From a bacterium (GTDB lineage: Bacteria; Electryoneota; RPQS01), in NCBI GenBank assembly GCA_036504735.1, contig DASXUQ010000002.1, positions 274,903 to 338,902 of the forward strand: a stretch of DNA of 64,000 nt, in the 5' to 3' direction. Every line of letters starts with the position of its first letter. The stretch's first letter is position 1. Below, piece by piece: positions 44,201-53,024 of this stretch. The notes under the pieces were generated by a model. It ran no database searches and was not told the origin of the DNA. It worked only from the letters and a program-made list of their open reading frames with translations. The position numbers and the translations under genes are program-made.

Positions 44201-45131
44201 GCGGATCCATGAAACCAGCACGGTGCAGTGGATCGGCGCGGGCTGGCCGGGACTGGTGAGACTCGAAATGAACCGCAATTATCCGCAGGGTGCGTGGTCG
44301 CTGCTGGTGGACAGTCTGCCGAACACGGGTATAACCTACATCGACGCCGGCGATTCTCTTTCGGAGACCTGCCGCATCCGCATCAGCACATTGGGCACCA
44401 ATTTCGAAGATGTTTCGGATTCCGATTTTTCGATTCTGGCCTCCGACGGACTCCTGGTGTTGGTGCGGCCTAACCAGCCGGGACTGCCGGTGACCAACTG
44501 GGATATCGGCACGGTGGAATGCCCGATGGTGGCCAGCGATACCTTCATGCTGCGCAATCTGGGCTCGCAGGACGTGAACGTGTATTACTCGCCCGAGCCG
44601 GCCAGCGGCATGTTCAGTGAGCGCAGTTCCTGTGGGGATTACATCACGCTGCCCCCGGGGCAGATGAGCGCCTGTGACATGGTGCTGACCTTCGGCCTGC
44701 CGGACCACGACGGCCTGTTTGAGGATACTCTGCTGATTCCCACCGACGCCGCCAACCAGAACGGCGGCTTTGTCCGCATTCCGCTCTCGGGACATCGCGT
44801 GACCACACCCCCCGCGCCGCAGGTGACGATCAGCATGGAAGGGGACGACGCCCGGCTGACCTGGCCTTCGGTCACTCAAACCGCCGGTGGATGCGCGCTC
44901 TCGTCCGTGCAGTACAATGTGTACGGTGCGCTTACGGCGGACGGACCCTATGATCTCCTGACCACTACTCCGGACACGACCTATCTGGATCCGGGAGCGG
45001 TGCAATCCACTCAGCACAGACTGTATGCCGTCACGACGGTCACCAATAATACCGTACTGCAGCTTGCCGGAATGCCCCACGGAAATTCCGGCGGACAGAA
45101 AAATGGAGGGCGCAAGGTCAGCCTGCATTAA
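41295..45131 (+). CDS. Giant secreted protein: DUF2341, GH43-like propeller, four Ig-like modules
   Basis: 1278 residues; TTG start with AGGAGAG seven bases before. Signal peptide LIALWLSAGTAHS. DUF2341 domain about 24-145 (WFDNAWTSRRPITI to IFLYSGN), a five-bladed GH43/GH130-like region about 150-450 (DPWVVKVGGTYFLYYED, WDDGAMVPDNIIKINGQYWLIY), a lectin-like domain about 460-665, four Ig-like modules each beginning with a PNGGE/PSGGE-W motif (about 675-1050), and a C-terminal pair of beta domains. No T9SS tail. Probably binds or cleaves polysaccharide. Paralogue at 45379-48675. Confidence 0.8.
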   Translation: MKRPILIFLPLIALWLSAGTAHSQSWFDNAWTSRRPITISNTARTVDLTDYAVKITLTTANFDFSLAQANGADLRFTDSDSLTPLAYWVQSYDAAARKAVVWVKVPHIPAGSTCSIFLYSGNSSAPDAQSGAATFPLFSDFDQTFNVVAPALPGAFDRMIRSPECAAPLVAPGTFGEYDHFGFREHGNVLVDSTEPDPSRRYKMWFSAYRDSIYTTDRVTQLGAAFSADGYTWVKQGRVNPWTYGEDPWVVKVGGTYFLYYEDKTNPTWDRVGLMTSTDALNWTYQGFAVPPDPTRPWMDTSPSSPTVWVEYGATDTTWYVYFEGKGSCQNCGGGSIGLATSHDGYHFTVYGQDRIIPLGSTGQWDDGAMVPDNIIKINGQYWLIYHGLSNSNPNWKAGFAVSNDLIHWTKVTNGSNNLNASDTGDPQLFWDRNGALQGTECIDYYPVNRSGIFRTYLCRRDTAQWPYNSVFTLVQKGSNYGLANDSASVLTLSGEAFLRSSASIVSTQRFTDGFSIEMKSKCQNYGTGSPPYCSVAIGSGEVVDMNVGGVAQWETTVLQSGYAWFTSGSGVMVRMPASGGKTVLSSWSPSPGLMQNYNIHRFIYDDTDSLKWYAGDTLRAAFRDATFRTANKRVLVSQGEYVSGAGGEMSLDWMFVRKYIHHEPSTLVGNSENHAFVHLTTPNGGEIWQAGLPATVTWTSRGITGLLRLELNRNFPSGTWEMAADSLADTGTYSLTDNGIASDHCRIRLSAVSDMLSDMSDADFHILPRLMITSPSGGERWLIGEVHTVQWQSFGIGGAIRVELDRHAATSSWAILGDSLPNTGNLSITVAGPVSDSCRIRITDDATGFTAVSNSVFSISGATIQVVSPNGGEEWKVGVPGTVRWTSQFVSGAVRVQLNRDYPDGPWESLADSIDNSGQYDAEIIEPVSDHCRVRVQELGDTLNDLSDADFRIIPNLLLVAPNGGERWRIHETSTVQWIGAGWPGLVRLEMNRNYPQGAWSLLVDSLPNTGITYIDAGDSLSETCRIRISTLGTNFEDVSDSDFSILASDGLLVLVRPNQPGLPVTNWDIGTVECPMVASDTFMLRNLGSQDVNVYYSPEPASGMFSERSSCGDYITLPPGQMSACDMVLTFGLPDHDGLFEDTLLIPTDAANQNGGFVRIPLSGHRVTTPPAPQVTISMEGDDARLTWPSVTQTAGGCALSSVQYNVYGALTADGPYDLLTTTPDTTYLDPGAVQSTQHRLYAVTTVTNNTVLQLAGMPHGNSGGQKNGGRKVSLH

Positions 45132-45154
45132 CCAGCCACACCCCGAAGGATTTT

Positions 45155-45186
45155 GCCGAGAGTGCACCCACGTGTACTCTCTCGGC
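45155..45186 (+). terminator. Hairpin terminator
   Basis: GCCGAGAG and CTCTCGGC followed by GTTTAT. The remainder of 45132-45378 contains a CCTTGCC/GGCAAGG hairpin but no gene. Confidence 0.6.
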
Positions 45187-45378
45187 GTTTATGGGGGTGG
45201 CTGGACAACATCGGCCAACAGGGATAGGCGTTGCGGTGTTCAGATCAGGCGCGCCCGTCACTGTGAAAAATATCGCATAGACTGGATCTGTTCGAATCAG
45301 CCTCGACGTAACGGTCGCTCCTTGCCTTGGCAAGGAACGATGAGAACCCGCTCACAGAGATGATGAGGAGATGGTATC

Positions 45379-48300
45379 TTGAAGCGATGTGCAAATCTTA
45401 GTTTACTTTTCAGTATTGGTATTATCTGCAGCACGGCGCACGCCCAGAACTGGTTTGACAGCGCCTGGGCCATTCGCCAGCCCGTGACGATTAATAATGT
45501 CACACATAATGGCGACCTGACCGACTATGCGGTCAAGGTTATCCTGACGGCTTCTGCCTTTGATTTTGCACAAGCCTTGCCTCACGGCGAGGATCTGCGT
45601 TTCACGGACAGCGATGGCCTTACCGCGCTGTCCTATTGGATTCAGGCCTATGATCCGGCGGGAGCGTCGGCTACCATTTGGGTCAAGGTGCCGCAGATTG
45701 CCGGCGGTTCCGTGCGCAGTATTTACCTGTATTCGGGCAACCCCAGCGCCCTGCCCGCTTCCAACGGGGCGCAGACGTTTTTGATGTTCTCGGATTTCGA
45801 TTCCACCTTTAACGTGATAGCGCCGGCCGGCCTCGACACGTTCACGCGCGTGGTGTATGATCCGCACTTTACCCAACCGGTCATCCCGCGCGGCCCCGCC
45901 GGGTCGTGGTATCACTGGGGCATCCGCGAAGCAGGGAATATTCTGGTGGAGCCCTGGGATCCGAATCCCAATCACGTCTACAAGCATTACTTCGGCGTGC
46001 TGCATGACTCGCTCTGGAACAACGACGTGGACATGCGCTCGCTGCTCGCCCAGTCGTTCAGTGCCGACGGCAGAACGTGGTCTCCCCCGGAACTCATTAT
46101 GGATGCCTCGCAGGGCGGCGACACCATCTATGGAGACCGCCCCACCGTCGCCTTTTTCAACGGGCTCTATCACATGCACACCGAAGGCAAGGTTGCGGAA
46201 CTGGCGCACACCGGGCCGGAGAAGGTGGAGCACTGGACATCGCCCGACGGTGAGCATTGGACCTGGCAGGGCGTGGCGGTAGACACAAGCACGTCGCAGC
46301 TCTACCGGTTTTCGTATGTCTCCCATCCCACCACGATAGCTACGGACACAGCGCTGGTGGTGTTCTTCGAAGCCTGTGGCATCTCTGGCGGTGAAGGCGG
46401 CAAGACTCCGGGCATGGCCTGGTCTACCGATGGCGTGCACTATTCGGTGCGTTCCGCGCCCGTGTTAGGCCCCGGCACATACGGCGCTTGGGACGGCCCT
46501 CCCGGCCACACCCTGTTTGCCGACTATGTCGTGTGGCAGGACTCCGCCTACTGGATGGCCTATCAGGGGTTCGGCAACGGATCCTTTGCCTGGAAGATGG
46601 GCTACGCAACCTCGACCGATCTGATTCACTGGACCCGCTATCCGCGCATGTCCGGTCTCGATATCTACACCTACGGCCCGCAAATCTGGCTCGACCGCGA
46701 CGGATCGCTGCAATGCTTCAAGGGCGGCTCGCAGAACATGAGCGGCTCCGGCAGTCAGAACTACTTCGGAAATATTGTGCTGCGCGATACGACAAAGTGG
46801 CAGTACGGAAGTCAATGGCGATTGTCCAACTTCAACGCCAACCATGGACTGGCCAATAGCGCCGACGGAGTGATCCAGTTGGCCGCAGAGGCCTGGGTCA
46901 CCGGCACACGGGCGATGATCAGCGTTCCCGCGTTCTCCAGTGATTTTGAGGTGATGGTACGCCATAAGGTCCTGAACGGAACGGTTAAACAGCGGTCCAC
47001 ACTGGCTATCGGCAGCGGTGCCTTTTCCACGGTCAGTCCGGGAGCATGGAATCTACCGTGTCTGTTGTCCGGATATATGTTCACCATCGAGGGCCGGGGA
47101 TTCGTGCGGCGGATGGCGGCCAATGGCGCTCAATCGCAATTGGCGACGATGCTGCTCCTGAACCGCGACCTCTCCGACTATGCCGTGGAGAAGCTGTCTT
47201 TCTTCTGGGACGCGCAGCATGGGCGGGATTCTTTGATCTGGACGATGGCCGATTCGGCGGTGTATCGCGCCAGCCTCGATTCCACCGGCTATCACGCCAA
47301 TGCCAAGAAGATCATGCTGGCCGAAAGTGAATTTGCGGATTCGACGGGCGGTGTGCGCTACATCGACTGGGTCGCGGTGCGCAAGCGTGTGGACCGTGAG
47401 CCGGCCCTTCAGATTGGCACGCCGGAAATTCACCGCTTTGTGCGCGTTGTCACTCCCAACGGCGGTGAGATCTGGACTATAGGCGTGCCCGCCGGAATTC
47501 AGTGGACCGGCCAAGGGGTATCGCATCCGCTCCGGGTGAGTTTGAACCGCACCTTTCCAACCGGAGATTGGGAGATTCTGGCTGATAGCGTGGTTGACCC
47601 CGGGCCGCTGACGGTAGAAGTCTCCGGGCTACTTGCCGAGCATTGCCGGGTGCGCGTGGAGGTCATAGGAGACACTCTGAGCGACGTGTCCGATGCGGAT
47701 TTCAGCATTCGACCGGATGTTCGCCTGCTAACCCCCAACGGCGGCGAGCAGTGGCGAATCCATGAGACCCACGCCGTGCAGTGGATGGCGATCGGCTGGC
47801 CGGGGCTTATGCGGCTGGAACTGAACCGATCCTACCCATCGGGAGAATGGACGCTGCTGGCGGACAGTTTGCCGAACAACGGTGCGGCCTTTGCGGATGC
47901 GGGCGAGACGGTTTCCGACGCCTGCCGGATTCGCCTCAGCACCCTGGGCGCCGATTATCAGGATATGTCCGATGCTGACTTTGGGATTACCGCCTCGCAG
48001 GGATACCTCGCGCTGGTCCGGCCCAATCAGCCCGGCGTGCCCATAGTGAATTGGGACGTCGGCACGGTGGAATGCCCTTTCACGCCCACGGATACATTCC
48101 TCCTGCGGAATCTTGGACAGCAGGATGTAACGGTCTACGCGGTGCCGCTTCCTGCGGACAGCGTCTTTTCCACGCGCAGTTCCTGTGGGGATTACATCAC
48201 ACTGCCCCCGGGGCAGATGAGCGCCTGTGACATGGTGCTGACCTTCGGCCTGCCCGATCATGACGGCCTGTTTCAGGATACTCTGCTGATCCCCACCGAT

Positions 48301-48675
48301 GCCGCCAACCAGAACGGCGGCTTTGTCCGCATTCCGCTCTCGGGACATCGCGTGACCACACCCCCTGCGCCGCAGGTCACGATTATCATCGATGGCGATG
48401 ATATCCGCCTGCACTGGCCGCCGGTCAGCCATTCTGTAGCCGGATGTACGCTGCCGGACGTATGGTACCGGGTCTATGCCGCGCCGGCTTGGGGAGGGCC
48501 CTTCACCATAGTGGCCAACACCGGTGACAGCAGCTATGTCGATGCGGGAAACGCGGATCTGCCGCAGAGCAGAGTATACATGGTCCGCACCGTGACCAGT
48601 GCCATGCTGCAACTGTCGACGCACCCTCAGGCACCGGCGGTTATTGCGCCGCAACACCTTGATAACACCGAGTAA
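45379..48675 (+). CDS. Giant secreted protein: DUF2341, GH43-like propeller, two Ig-like modules (paralogue)
   Basis: 1098 residues; TTG start preceded by GAGGAG, as in the preceding gene. Signal peptide FSIGIICSTAHA. DUF2341 domain about 22-145 (WFDSAWAIRQPVTI), GH43-like propeller about 155-460, lectin-like domain about 470-690, two Ig-like modules (TPNGGEIW, TPNGGEQW; about 695-875) and the same C-terminal beta domains. It differs from its neighbour mainly by having two instead of four Ig modules. A block of about 200 bases near the 3-prime end is almost identical in the two genes. No T9SS tail. Confidence 0.8.
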   Translation: MKRCANLSLLFSIGIICSTAHAQNWFDSAWAIRQPVTINNVTHNGDLTDYAVKVILTASAFDFAQALPHGEDLRFTDSDGLTALSYWIQAYDPAGASATIWVKVPQIAGGSVRSIYLYSGNPSALPASNGAQTFLMFSDFDSTFNVIAPAGLDTFTRVVYDPHFTQPVIPRGPAGSWYHWGIREAGNILVEPWDPNPNHVYKHYFGVLHDSLWNNDVDMRSLLAQSFSADGRTWSPPELIMDASQGGDTIYGDRPTVAFFNGLYHMHTEGKVAELAHTGPEKVEHWTSPDGEHWTWQGVAVDTSTSQLYRFSYVSHPTTIATDTALVVFFEACGISGGEGGKTPGMAWSTDGVHYSVRSAPVLGPGTYGAWDGPPGHTLFADYVVWQDSAYWMAYQGFGNGSFAWKMGYATSTDLIHWTRYPRMSGLDIYTYGPQIWLDRDGSLQCFKGGSQNMSGSGSQNYFGNIVLRDTTKWQYGSQWRLSNFNANHGLANSADGVIQLAAEAWVTGTRAMISVPAFSSDFEVMVRHKVLNGTVKQRSTLAIGSGAFSTVSPGAWNLPCLLSGYMFTIEGRGFVRRMAANGAQSQLATMLLLNRDLSDYAVEKLSFFWDAQHGRDSLIWTMADSAVYRASLDSTGYHANAKKIMLAESEFADSTGGVRYIDWVAVRKRVDREPALQIGTPEIHRFVRVVTPNGGEIWTIGVPAGIQWTGQGVSHPLRVSLNRTFPTGDWEILADSVVDPGPLTVEVSGLLAEHCRVRVEVIGDTLSDVSDADFSIRPDVRLLTPNGGEQWRIHETHAVQWMAIGWPGLMRLELNRSYPSGEWTLLADSLPNNGAAFADAGETVSDACRIRLSTLGADYQDMSDADFGITASQGYLALVRPNQPGVPIVNWDVGTVECPFTPTDTFLLRNLGQQDVTVYAVPLPADSVFSTRSSCGDYITLPPGQMSACDMVLTFGLPDHDGLFQDTLLIPTDAANQNGGFVRIPLSGHRVTTPPAPQVTIIIDGDDIRLHWPPVSHSVAGCTLPDVWYRVYAAPAWGGPFTIVANTGDSSYVDAGNADLPQSRVYMVRTVTSAMLQLSTHPQAPAVIAPQHLDNTE

Positions 48676-48698
48676 TCGCTCGCACTCTTCTGCCTGCC

Positions 48699-48724
48699 AA
48701 AGGGCGCACAGACGTGCGCCCTTT
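48699..48724 (+). terminator. Rho-independent terminator
   Basis: AAAGGGCGCAC-agac-GTGCGCCCTTT, then GCGTTT. The rest of 48725-48988 shows no gene. Confidence 0.8.
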
Positions 48725-48988
48725 GCGTTTCCCGCAGATGAGAGTTCGATACGAATTATAGGATTTGCCAATCCCGTTAGGAATTACTCTCACGTCATAC
48801 GCGATGGTCCAAAGTGTGGTTAAATTCTGCTCCCGCTTCGGCTTAGATTCACCACATGAGGCTCCACAAGTGGGAACTTTCATATAGCGGTTTTGTGTAA
48901 CAAATAGCTTGCCGAAGACATTCTGGCAAGCAAGCGACACATTCGTGAATAATTTAGAACGATTAAAGTGTATCAGGAGAATGTAATC

Positions 48989-49171
48989 ATGGCACCGGAA
49001 GAACGTCAGGGTATGTCCCGTGAAGAAGCTGGGCGCAAGGGCGGCCAGAGCCAAGGCAAGGAGAATAATCCGGGCAATTTCGCCAATGATCCGCAGAAGG
49101 CCAGCGAGGCCGGACGCAAGGGCGGCGAGCATTCGCACGGCGGTCACGGCCGCGAGCCGGGAAATCGCTGA
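48989..49171 (+). CDS. KGG-repeat stress-type small protein 1
   Basis: 60 residues, start ATG 48989 (AGGAGA upstream). Two copies of the KGG motif (EEAGRKGGQSQGK and SEAGRKGGEHSHGG) around NNPGNFANDPQKA, as in bacterial GsiB/YciG-like and fungal con-10 stress proteins. Extremely hydrophilic, with no aromatic residue other than one Phe, so likely a disordered hydrophilin made under desiccation or osmotic stress. First of four related small genes in 950 bases. Confidence 0.8.
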   Translation: MAPEERQGMSREEAGRKGGQSQGKENNPGNFANDPQKASEAGRKGGEHSHGGHGREPGNR

Positions 49172-49274
49172 TCACGGCAGTAACTAAGCGGTAAAGATGT
49201 TAAGTCTGGCCGTGAAGATAGATCCAGCCGTGTTAAGCGGCAACTATGTTGAGGCCGAAATGGCTTCTTAGCAT

Positions 49275-49303
49275 GAACGTCCATTGCAAGGCGATGGACG
49301 TTC
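49275..49303. terminator. Hairpin between small genes 1 and 2
   Basis: GAACGTCCAT and ATGGACGTTC form a perfect 10-bp stem with a nine-base loop; no T run. A second imperfect hairpin with TTGTTT after it lies at about 49705-49735 between genes 3 and 4. Confidence 0.5.
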
Positions 49304-49349
49304 TGCCTAATAGGAAGAACCGGCGAACATCATCAACGACGAGGGAATC

Positions 49350-49475
49350 ATGGCAGGTAATAAGCGGGGCTCCTCTCAAGGGGGCAGTAACCGTAGCGGC
49401 GGTTCCACTACTCGATCTGGGGGCAATTCCGGCGGTTCCGGACGCGGCCAGAGTGGTGGCGGCAAGGGCAAGTAG
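49350..49475 (+). CDS. 41-residue Gly/Ser-rich basic small protein 2
   Basis: Begins MAGNKRGSSQGGSNRSGG and ends GQSGGGKGK. GAGG lies six bases before the ATG at 49350. Composition is almost only G, S, R, K, N, Q and T, so it is predicted to be fully disordered and possibly nucleic-acid binding. It is not a KGG protein, but sits within the KGG cluster and shares its hydrophilic character. Confidence 0.6.
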   Translation: MAGNKRGSSQGGSNRSGGSTTRSGGNSGGSGRGQSGGGKGK

Positions 49476-49501
49476 GGAGATGGATGACAGCGGAGACAAT
49501 C

Positions 49502-49696
49502 ATGCCAGATCAAAAGCAAGACGGGTCGAAAGCTGGAAAAGGGTCGATGAGTGTGGCCGAAGCTGGACGTCTCGGCGGCCGAAGCCAGGGCAAAGAAAAC
49601 AATCCCGGCAACTTCGCCAATGATCCGGAGAAGGCTCGGGAGGCGGGCCGTCACAGCCATGACAATGATTCGAACCGAGGCGGTTCCGATCACTGA
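49502..49696 (+). CDS. KGG-related stress-type small protein 3
   Basis: 64 residues from the ATG at 49502. Shares with protein 1 the core AGRxGGxSQGKENNPGNFANDPxKAxEAGR, and shares with protein 4 the N-terminus MPDQKQ and the leader GGAGACAATCATG. Ends in a His/Asp/Asn-rich tail (HSHDNDSNRGGSDH). Strongly hydrophilic, predicted disordered. Confidence 0.8.
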   Translation: MPDQKQDGSKAGKGSMSVAEAGRLGGRSQGKENNPGNFANDPEKAREAGRHSHDNDSNRGGSDH

Positions 49697-49773
49697 ACTT
49701 TTTTCCGCGGAATAAGTCAACTTCGCGGATTGTTTGACCATCGTTAAGCCATCATAATCACGGAGAGACAATC

Positions 49774-49938
49774 ATGCCAGATCAGAAGCAAGGATCACAA
49801 ACCGGCCAGGGTCAGAACAAAGAGAATATCCCGGGCAATATGCCCAACGATCCCGGAAAAACCGGCGAGGGCGTCCGCAAGGGTGGGCAGCAAGGCGGGC
49901 AGCAGGGCGGCATGGGCGGTCAGCAAAGCGACCGTTAA
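49774..49938 (+). CDS. Gly/Gln-rich stress-type small protein 4
   Basis: 54 residues. N-terminus MPDQKQGSQTGQGQNKEN is like protein 3; the NIPGNMPNDPGKTGEG segment is a diverged form of the NNPGNFANDPxKA core; the tail is GGQQGGQQGGMGGQQSDR. Leader CGGAGAGACAATC is repeated from gene 3. A strong terminator follows, closing the cluster. Confidence 0.7.
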   Translation: MPDQKQGSQTGQGQNKENIPGNMPNDPGKTGEGVRKGGQQGGQQGGMGGQQSDR

Positions 49939-49962
49939 CCGATCTGCCGACACGGCAATGGA

Positions 49963-49997
49963 AGAGGGCAAACCCCGCAAGGTTTGCCCTCTTTTTA
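49963..49997 (+). terminator. Rho-independent terminator of the small-protein cluster
   Basis: AGAGGGCAAACC and GGTTTGCCCTCT with a six-base loop and a T run. Confidence 0.92.
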
Positions 49998-50196
49998 TTT
50001 GTTGACTTTTCGCTCCACAATATAGCAAACCATACTTAGTAGCACAGGATGTGATTTTTAGGTAAAAATCCAGAACGATTGCTTGCATTTTGCGGTAGCA
50101 GGCACCTTATTGAGGTAACACGCGAGAGCAAACGGTCAGCAGCGACCGTCGAGTGGACCTTCAGCACACCTCCAGAACAACATGAGGCAGCACATC

Positions 50197-52947
50197 ATGA
50201 TCCGCACATTTTGGTTTGTTCTTTTTCTTACGGCGTTTGCAGTGCAGACGGCTTTGGCGGCCGCCCCTTCGGTGTCTCCCCGGACATCAGCCGCAGGGTC
50301 TCCCTCCGGTGCCGTACTGCATGGGACACGCCACAGCCTCGATGATGTCATCTTCTATGAGGATTGGGAAAGCGGCACGCTGGATGGCTGGACACCGATT
50401 GATCTGACCGCCGCGCCGAGCATGTGGCATCTGGACAGCTACAACGCGTTCGGCGGCAGCGGCACATCCTGGTGGATGGCCGATCCGGCGTTGCACGGCT
50501 ACCGCAACGGGTGGTACATGGTGCTGGACTCCCCGCCGATCCAGCTTCCGGCGAGCGCCGGCATGTTCTTCTGGCATCGGTATAGCTGTGAGACACCCGG
50601 CGGCGAACCTGCCGGCTACAACGGCTGGGACGGGATGAACCTCCGCATCTCCACCGACGGCGGCTCGTCGTGGTCGATTGTCCCCTCCACTGCTTTGAGT
50701 CCGGCCTATGATCGCACAAGTCTTTACAGCTTTGGGTTTGAGCACCAGGAGGGCCTGAACGTTCCCGGCTGGTGCGGCGCCCGCACGGCGTGGCATCTTC
50801 AAACCGTTGACCTGAGCGCGTGGGCAGGGCAAAGCGTCATGCTGCGCTGGGCCTTTGCGTCAGACGTCGCCTACTCGACGCCCGACAATCCGGCCATGTT
50901 CGGCTGGATGGTGGACAACATTCGCGTCTATGCGGCGGGAGGTGATACGATCTTTGCGTCGAATGCGGATAATGCTGCGGACTGGAGCACCCAGTCCATC
51001 ACACCCACCGGGGGTAACTTGTGGCGCATAGCTACCGACGCTACGTCTCCCGCGGGAGAACACATTCTGGCGTGCAACAATGCGGGCACGAACCTGTACA
51101 ACAACAACATGAATACGGTGATCGAGTCACCGTATGTGGATCTGCGCACGTTCAATGGGCCGGTGGAGGCCGACCTCTGGGTGACCGGCTCCCTTTATGA
51201 CTGCGCGGAATTTCCCGATTGCGATTACTGGGGCATGCAGGTCTCCATCGATTCCGGTGCGACGTGGTGTCACATCTCGAATCCAACTTGTGACGTCAAT
51301 GGCCAAAACTATGTGTACATCGATCTGCCGGTGACGTGGAGTCTCTTTAATCAGACATACCTCCCTGTCATTGACCTCACCTCGCTCACCGGCCATGTGC
51401 TGAAGTTCCGGATTGCCCTGCAGACCAATTCGGCCAACACCGATTACGGCCCGATGTTCGATGGCTTTGTAGTCTCCGGAACAAACCTCTGTTCGGGAGC
51501 AACGCTCTGCTTCCCGCAGGATCCCGCCGAAGTCGAGCCCAACGGCAACTGCATTGCCGATGAGATGCGCATCCTCGATCTGGCGTGTCTGTCCGGATCA
51601 ACCGTCCATTATGGCGGCATCATCTGCAATGTCGACGATATCGATTACTGGCGGGTGCCGCCGACCACACCCGGGCAAAGAACCGTTGTCAGACTTTATT
51701 CCGGGCCGGGGTGCAGCACCTATCCGCCGCAGGGAATCCGTCTCGGCTGGGCCACGCTGCCCAATGGAGATTGCGGCACGAGCGCCTATCCCATCGGAAC
51801 TCCGCTGTACACGTTCGGCGGATGCGATTCTGTCTGGAACGGCGGTTGGATTACCGTGCGGCCCACGTCAGCCTATACTCCGGGGCAACCGTACCGGCTG
51901 GAAGTCACCACCGAACCTGTGTCCTGTCCGGCAGAACCGATGCCGAACCAGCATTGCATCGGTCCGTGCGTGGGACCGATCACGGATCTGTCCACCGTGG
52001 TTTATCCCATCGTCGTGGCGGCTCAATATCACATTACCGATTTGAATGTGCGCGTGGATTTGAATCATCGCCGCGACCGCGATCTGTTTATGTATCTCAT
52101 CACTCCGTGGAACGACACGCTTGAACTGTCCACCGCGAATGGAAACTCCGGGCAGAACTATTCCAATACGGTCTTCGACGATCAGGCGAGCACGTCGATC
52201 ACCACGGGGTATCCGCCTTACTGGGGAAGCTACCGTCCGGAAGAATTTCTGAGCGCGGTGAACGGTCACAATGCGGCGGGCATCTGGCAGATCCTGATTC
52301 GCGATGCGCAGGCGTCCTATGGTGGTTACCTGAATTGCGCGTGTCTTGAATTCCAGTACGATGAGATGCTGCCCGTGGAGATGACCGCGTTTACGGCAAC
52401 GTCCGCGGAGCGCGGCATTGCATTGAATTGGGCAACGGCATCGGAAACGCGCAATGACCATTTCGAAATCTGGCGCGGTACATCCGCCGACGGGGAGTTC
52501 TCCCGGGTGACGACGGTGCCGTCGCAGGGCGCGTCAGCCATTGAGCAGCGTTATGAGTTCACCGACACGCACGTGACGGCGGGAGAGTCCTACTGGTATT
52601 ACCTGTCGGACGTCGATGTGAACGGTGCGCGGACGGAGCATCGCGATAGGATGGCTTCGGCCACGTGGCAGTCGGCGGCGCTGGCGCTGGACTATTCGGT
52701 GGCCGCGTATCCGAATCCCTTCAATCCTTCCACCACACTCTCCTTCACGCTGCCGGTGGCGGCGCATGTGGAGCTGCAGGTATATGACGTGGCGGGACGG
52801 CTGGTGCGCACGCTGGCAAGCAGTACGTTTGACGCGGGCCGCCATACTCTGAGCTTCGATGGCGCGGAACTGCCTTCCGGGCTGTATTTCTCGCGCCTGA
52901 CGACGTCAAACCGTGTGATGACTCAGAAGCTGCTGCTGCTGAAGTAG
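50197..52947 (+). CDS. Secreted MAM-like/P-domain protein with T9SS sorting tail
   Basis: 916 residues from the ATG at 50197; the ATG at 50182 is the alternative. Signal peptide FVLFLTAFAVQTALA. Two jelly-roll/MAM-like modules (EDWESGTLDGW about 50-260; ADWSTQSITPTGG about 265-440), a PPC-like beta domain (DIDYWRVPP), then a proprotein-convertase P-domain (YHITDLNVRVDLNHRRDRDLFMYL to AGIWQILIRDAQ, about 610-720), an Fn3-like module with the ETRNDHFEIWR pattern, and a T9SS sorting domain (AYPNPFNPSTTL to KLLLLK, about 832-916). No protease domain is present, so it is probably a binding or adhesion protein. Confidence 0.85.
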   Translation: MIRTFWFVLFLTAFAVQTALAAAPSVSPRTSAAGSPSGAVLHGTRHSLDDVIFYEDWESGTLDGWTPIDLTAAPSMWHLDSYNAFGGSGTSWWMADPALHGYRNGWYMVLDSPPIQLPASAGMFFWHRYSCETPGGEPAGYNGWDGMNLRISTDGGSSWSIVPSTALSPAYDRTSLYSFGFEHQEGLNVPGWCGARTAWHLQTVDLSAWAGQSVMLRWAFASDVAYSTPDNPAMFGWMVDNIRVYAAGGDTIFASNADNAADWSTQSITPTGGNLWRIATDATSPAGEHILACNNAGTNLYNNNMNTVIESPYVDLRTFNGPVEADLWVTGSLYDCAEFPDCDYWGMQVSIDSGATWCHISNPTCDVNGQNYVYIDLPVTWSLFNQTYLPVIDLTSLTGHVLKFRIALQTNSANTDYGPMFDGFVVSGTNLCSGATLCFPQDPAEVEPNGNCIADEMRILDLACLSGSTVHYGGIICNVDDIDYWRVPPTTPGQRTVVRLYSGPGCSTYPPQGIRLGWATLPNGDCGTSAYPIGTPLYTFGGCDSVWNGGWITVRPTSAYTPGQPYRLEVTTEPVSCPAEPMPNQHCIGPCVGPITDLSTVVYPIVVAAQYHITDLNVRVDLNHRRDRDLFMYLITPWNDTLELSTANGNSGQNYSNTVFDDQASTSITTGYPPYWGSYRPEEFLSAVNGHNAAGIWQILIRDAQASYGGYLNCACLEFQYDEMLPVEMTAFTATSAERGIALNWATASETRNDHFEIWRGTSADGEFSRVTTVPSQGASAIEQRYEFTDTHVTAGESYWYYLSDVDVNGARTEHRDRMASATWQSAALALDYSVAAYPNPFNPSTTLSFTLPVAAHVELQVYDVAGRLVRTLASSTFDAGRHTLSFDGAELPSGLYFSRLTTSNRVMTQKLLLLK

Positions 52948-52970
52948 CCGCCGGGAGATTTCTTCTAAAC

Positions 52971-53004
52971 AGAACAGGCGAACTCATCCGAGTTCGCCTG
53001 TTCT
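52971..53004. terminator. Bidirectional hairpin between convergent genes
   Basis: AGAACAGGCGAACTC and GAGTTCGCCTGTTCT, perfect 15-bp stem, four-base loop. Confidence 0.75.
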
Positions 53005-53024
53005 GTTACGCCTTGGTGCCTCCG

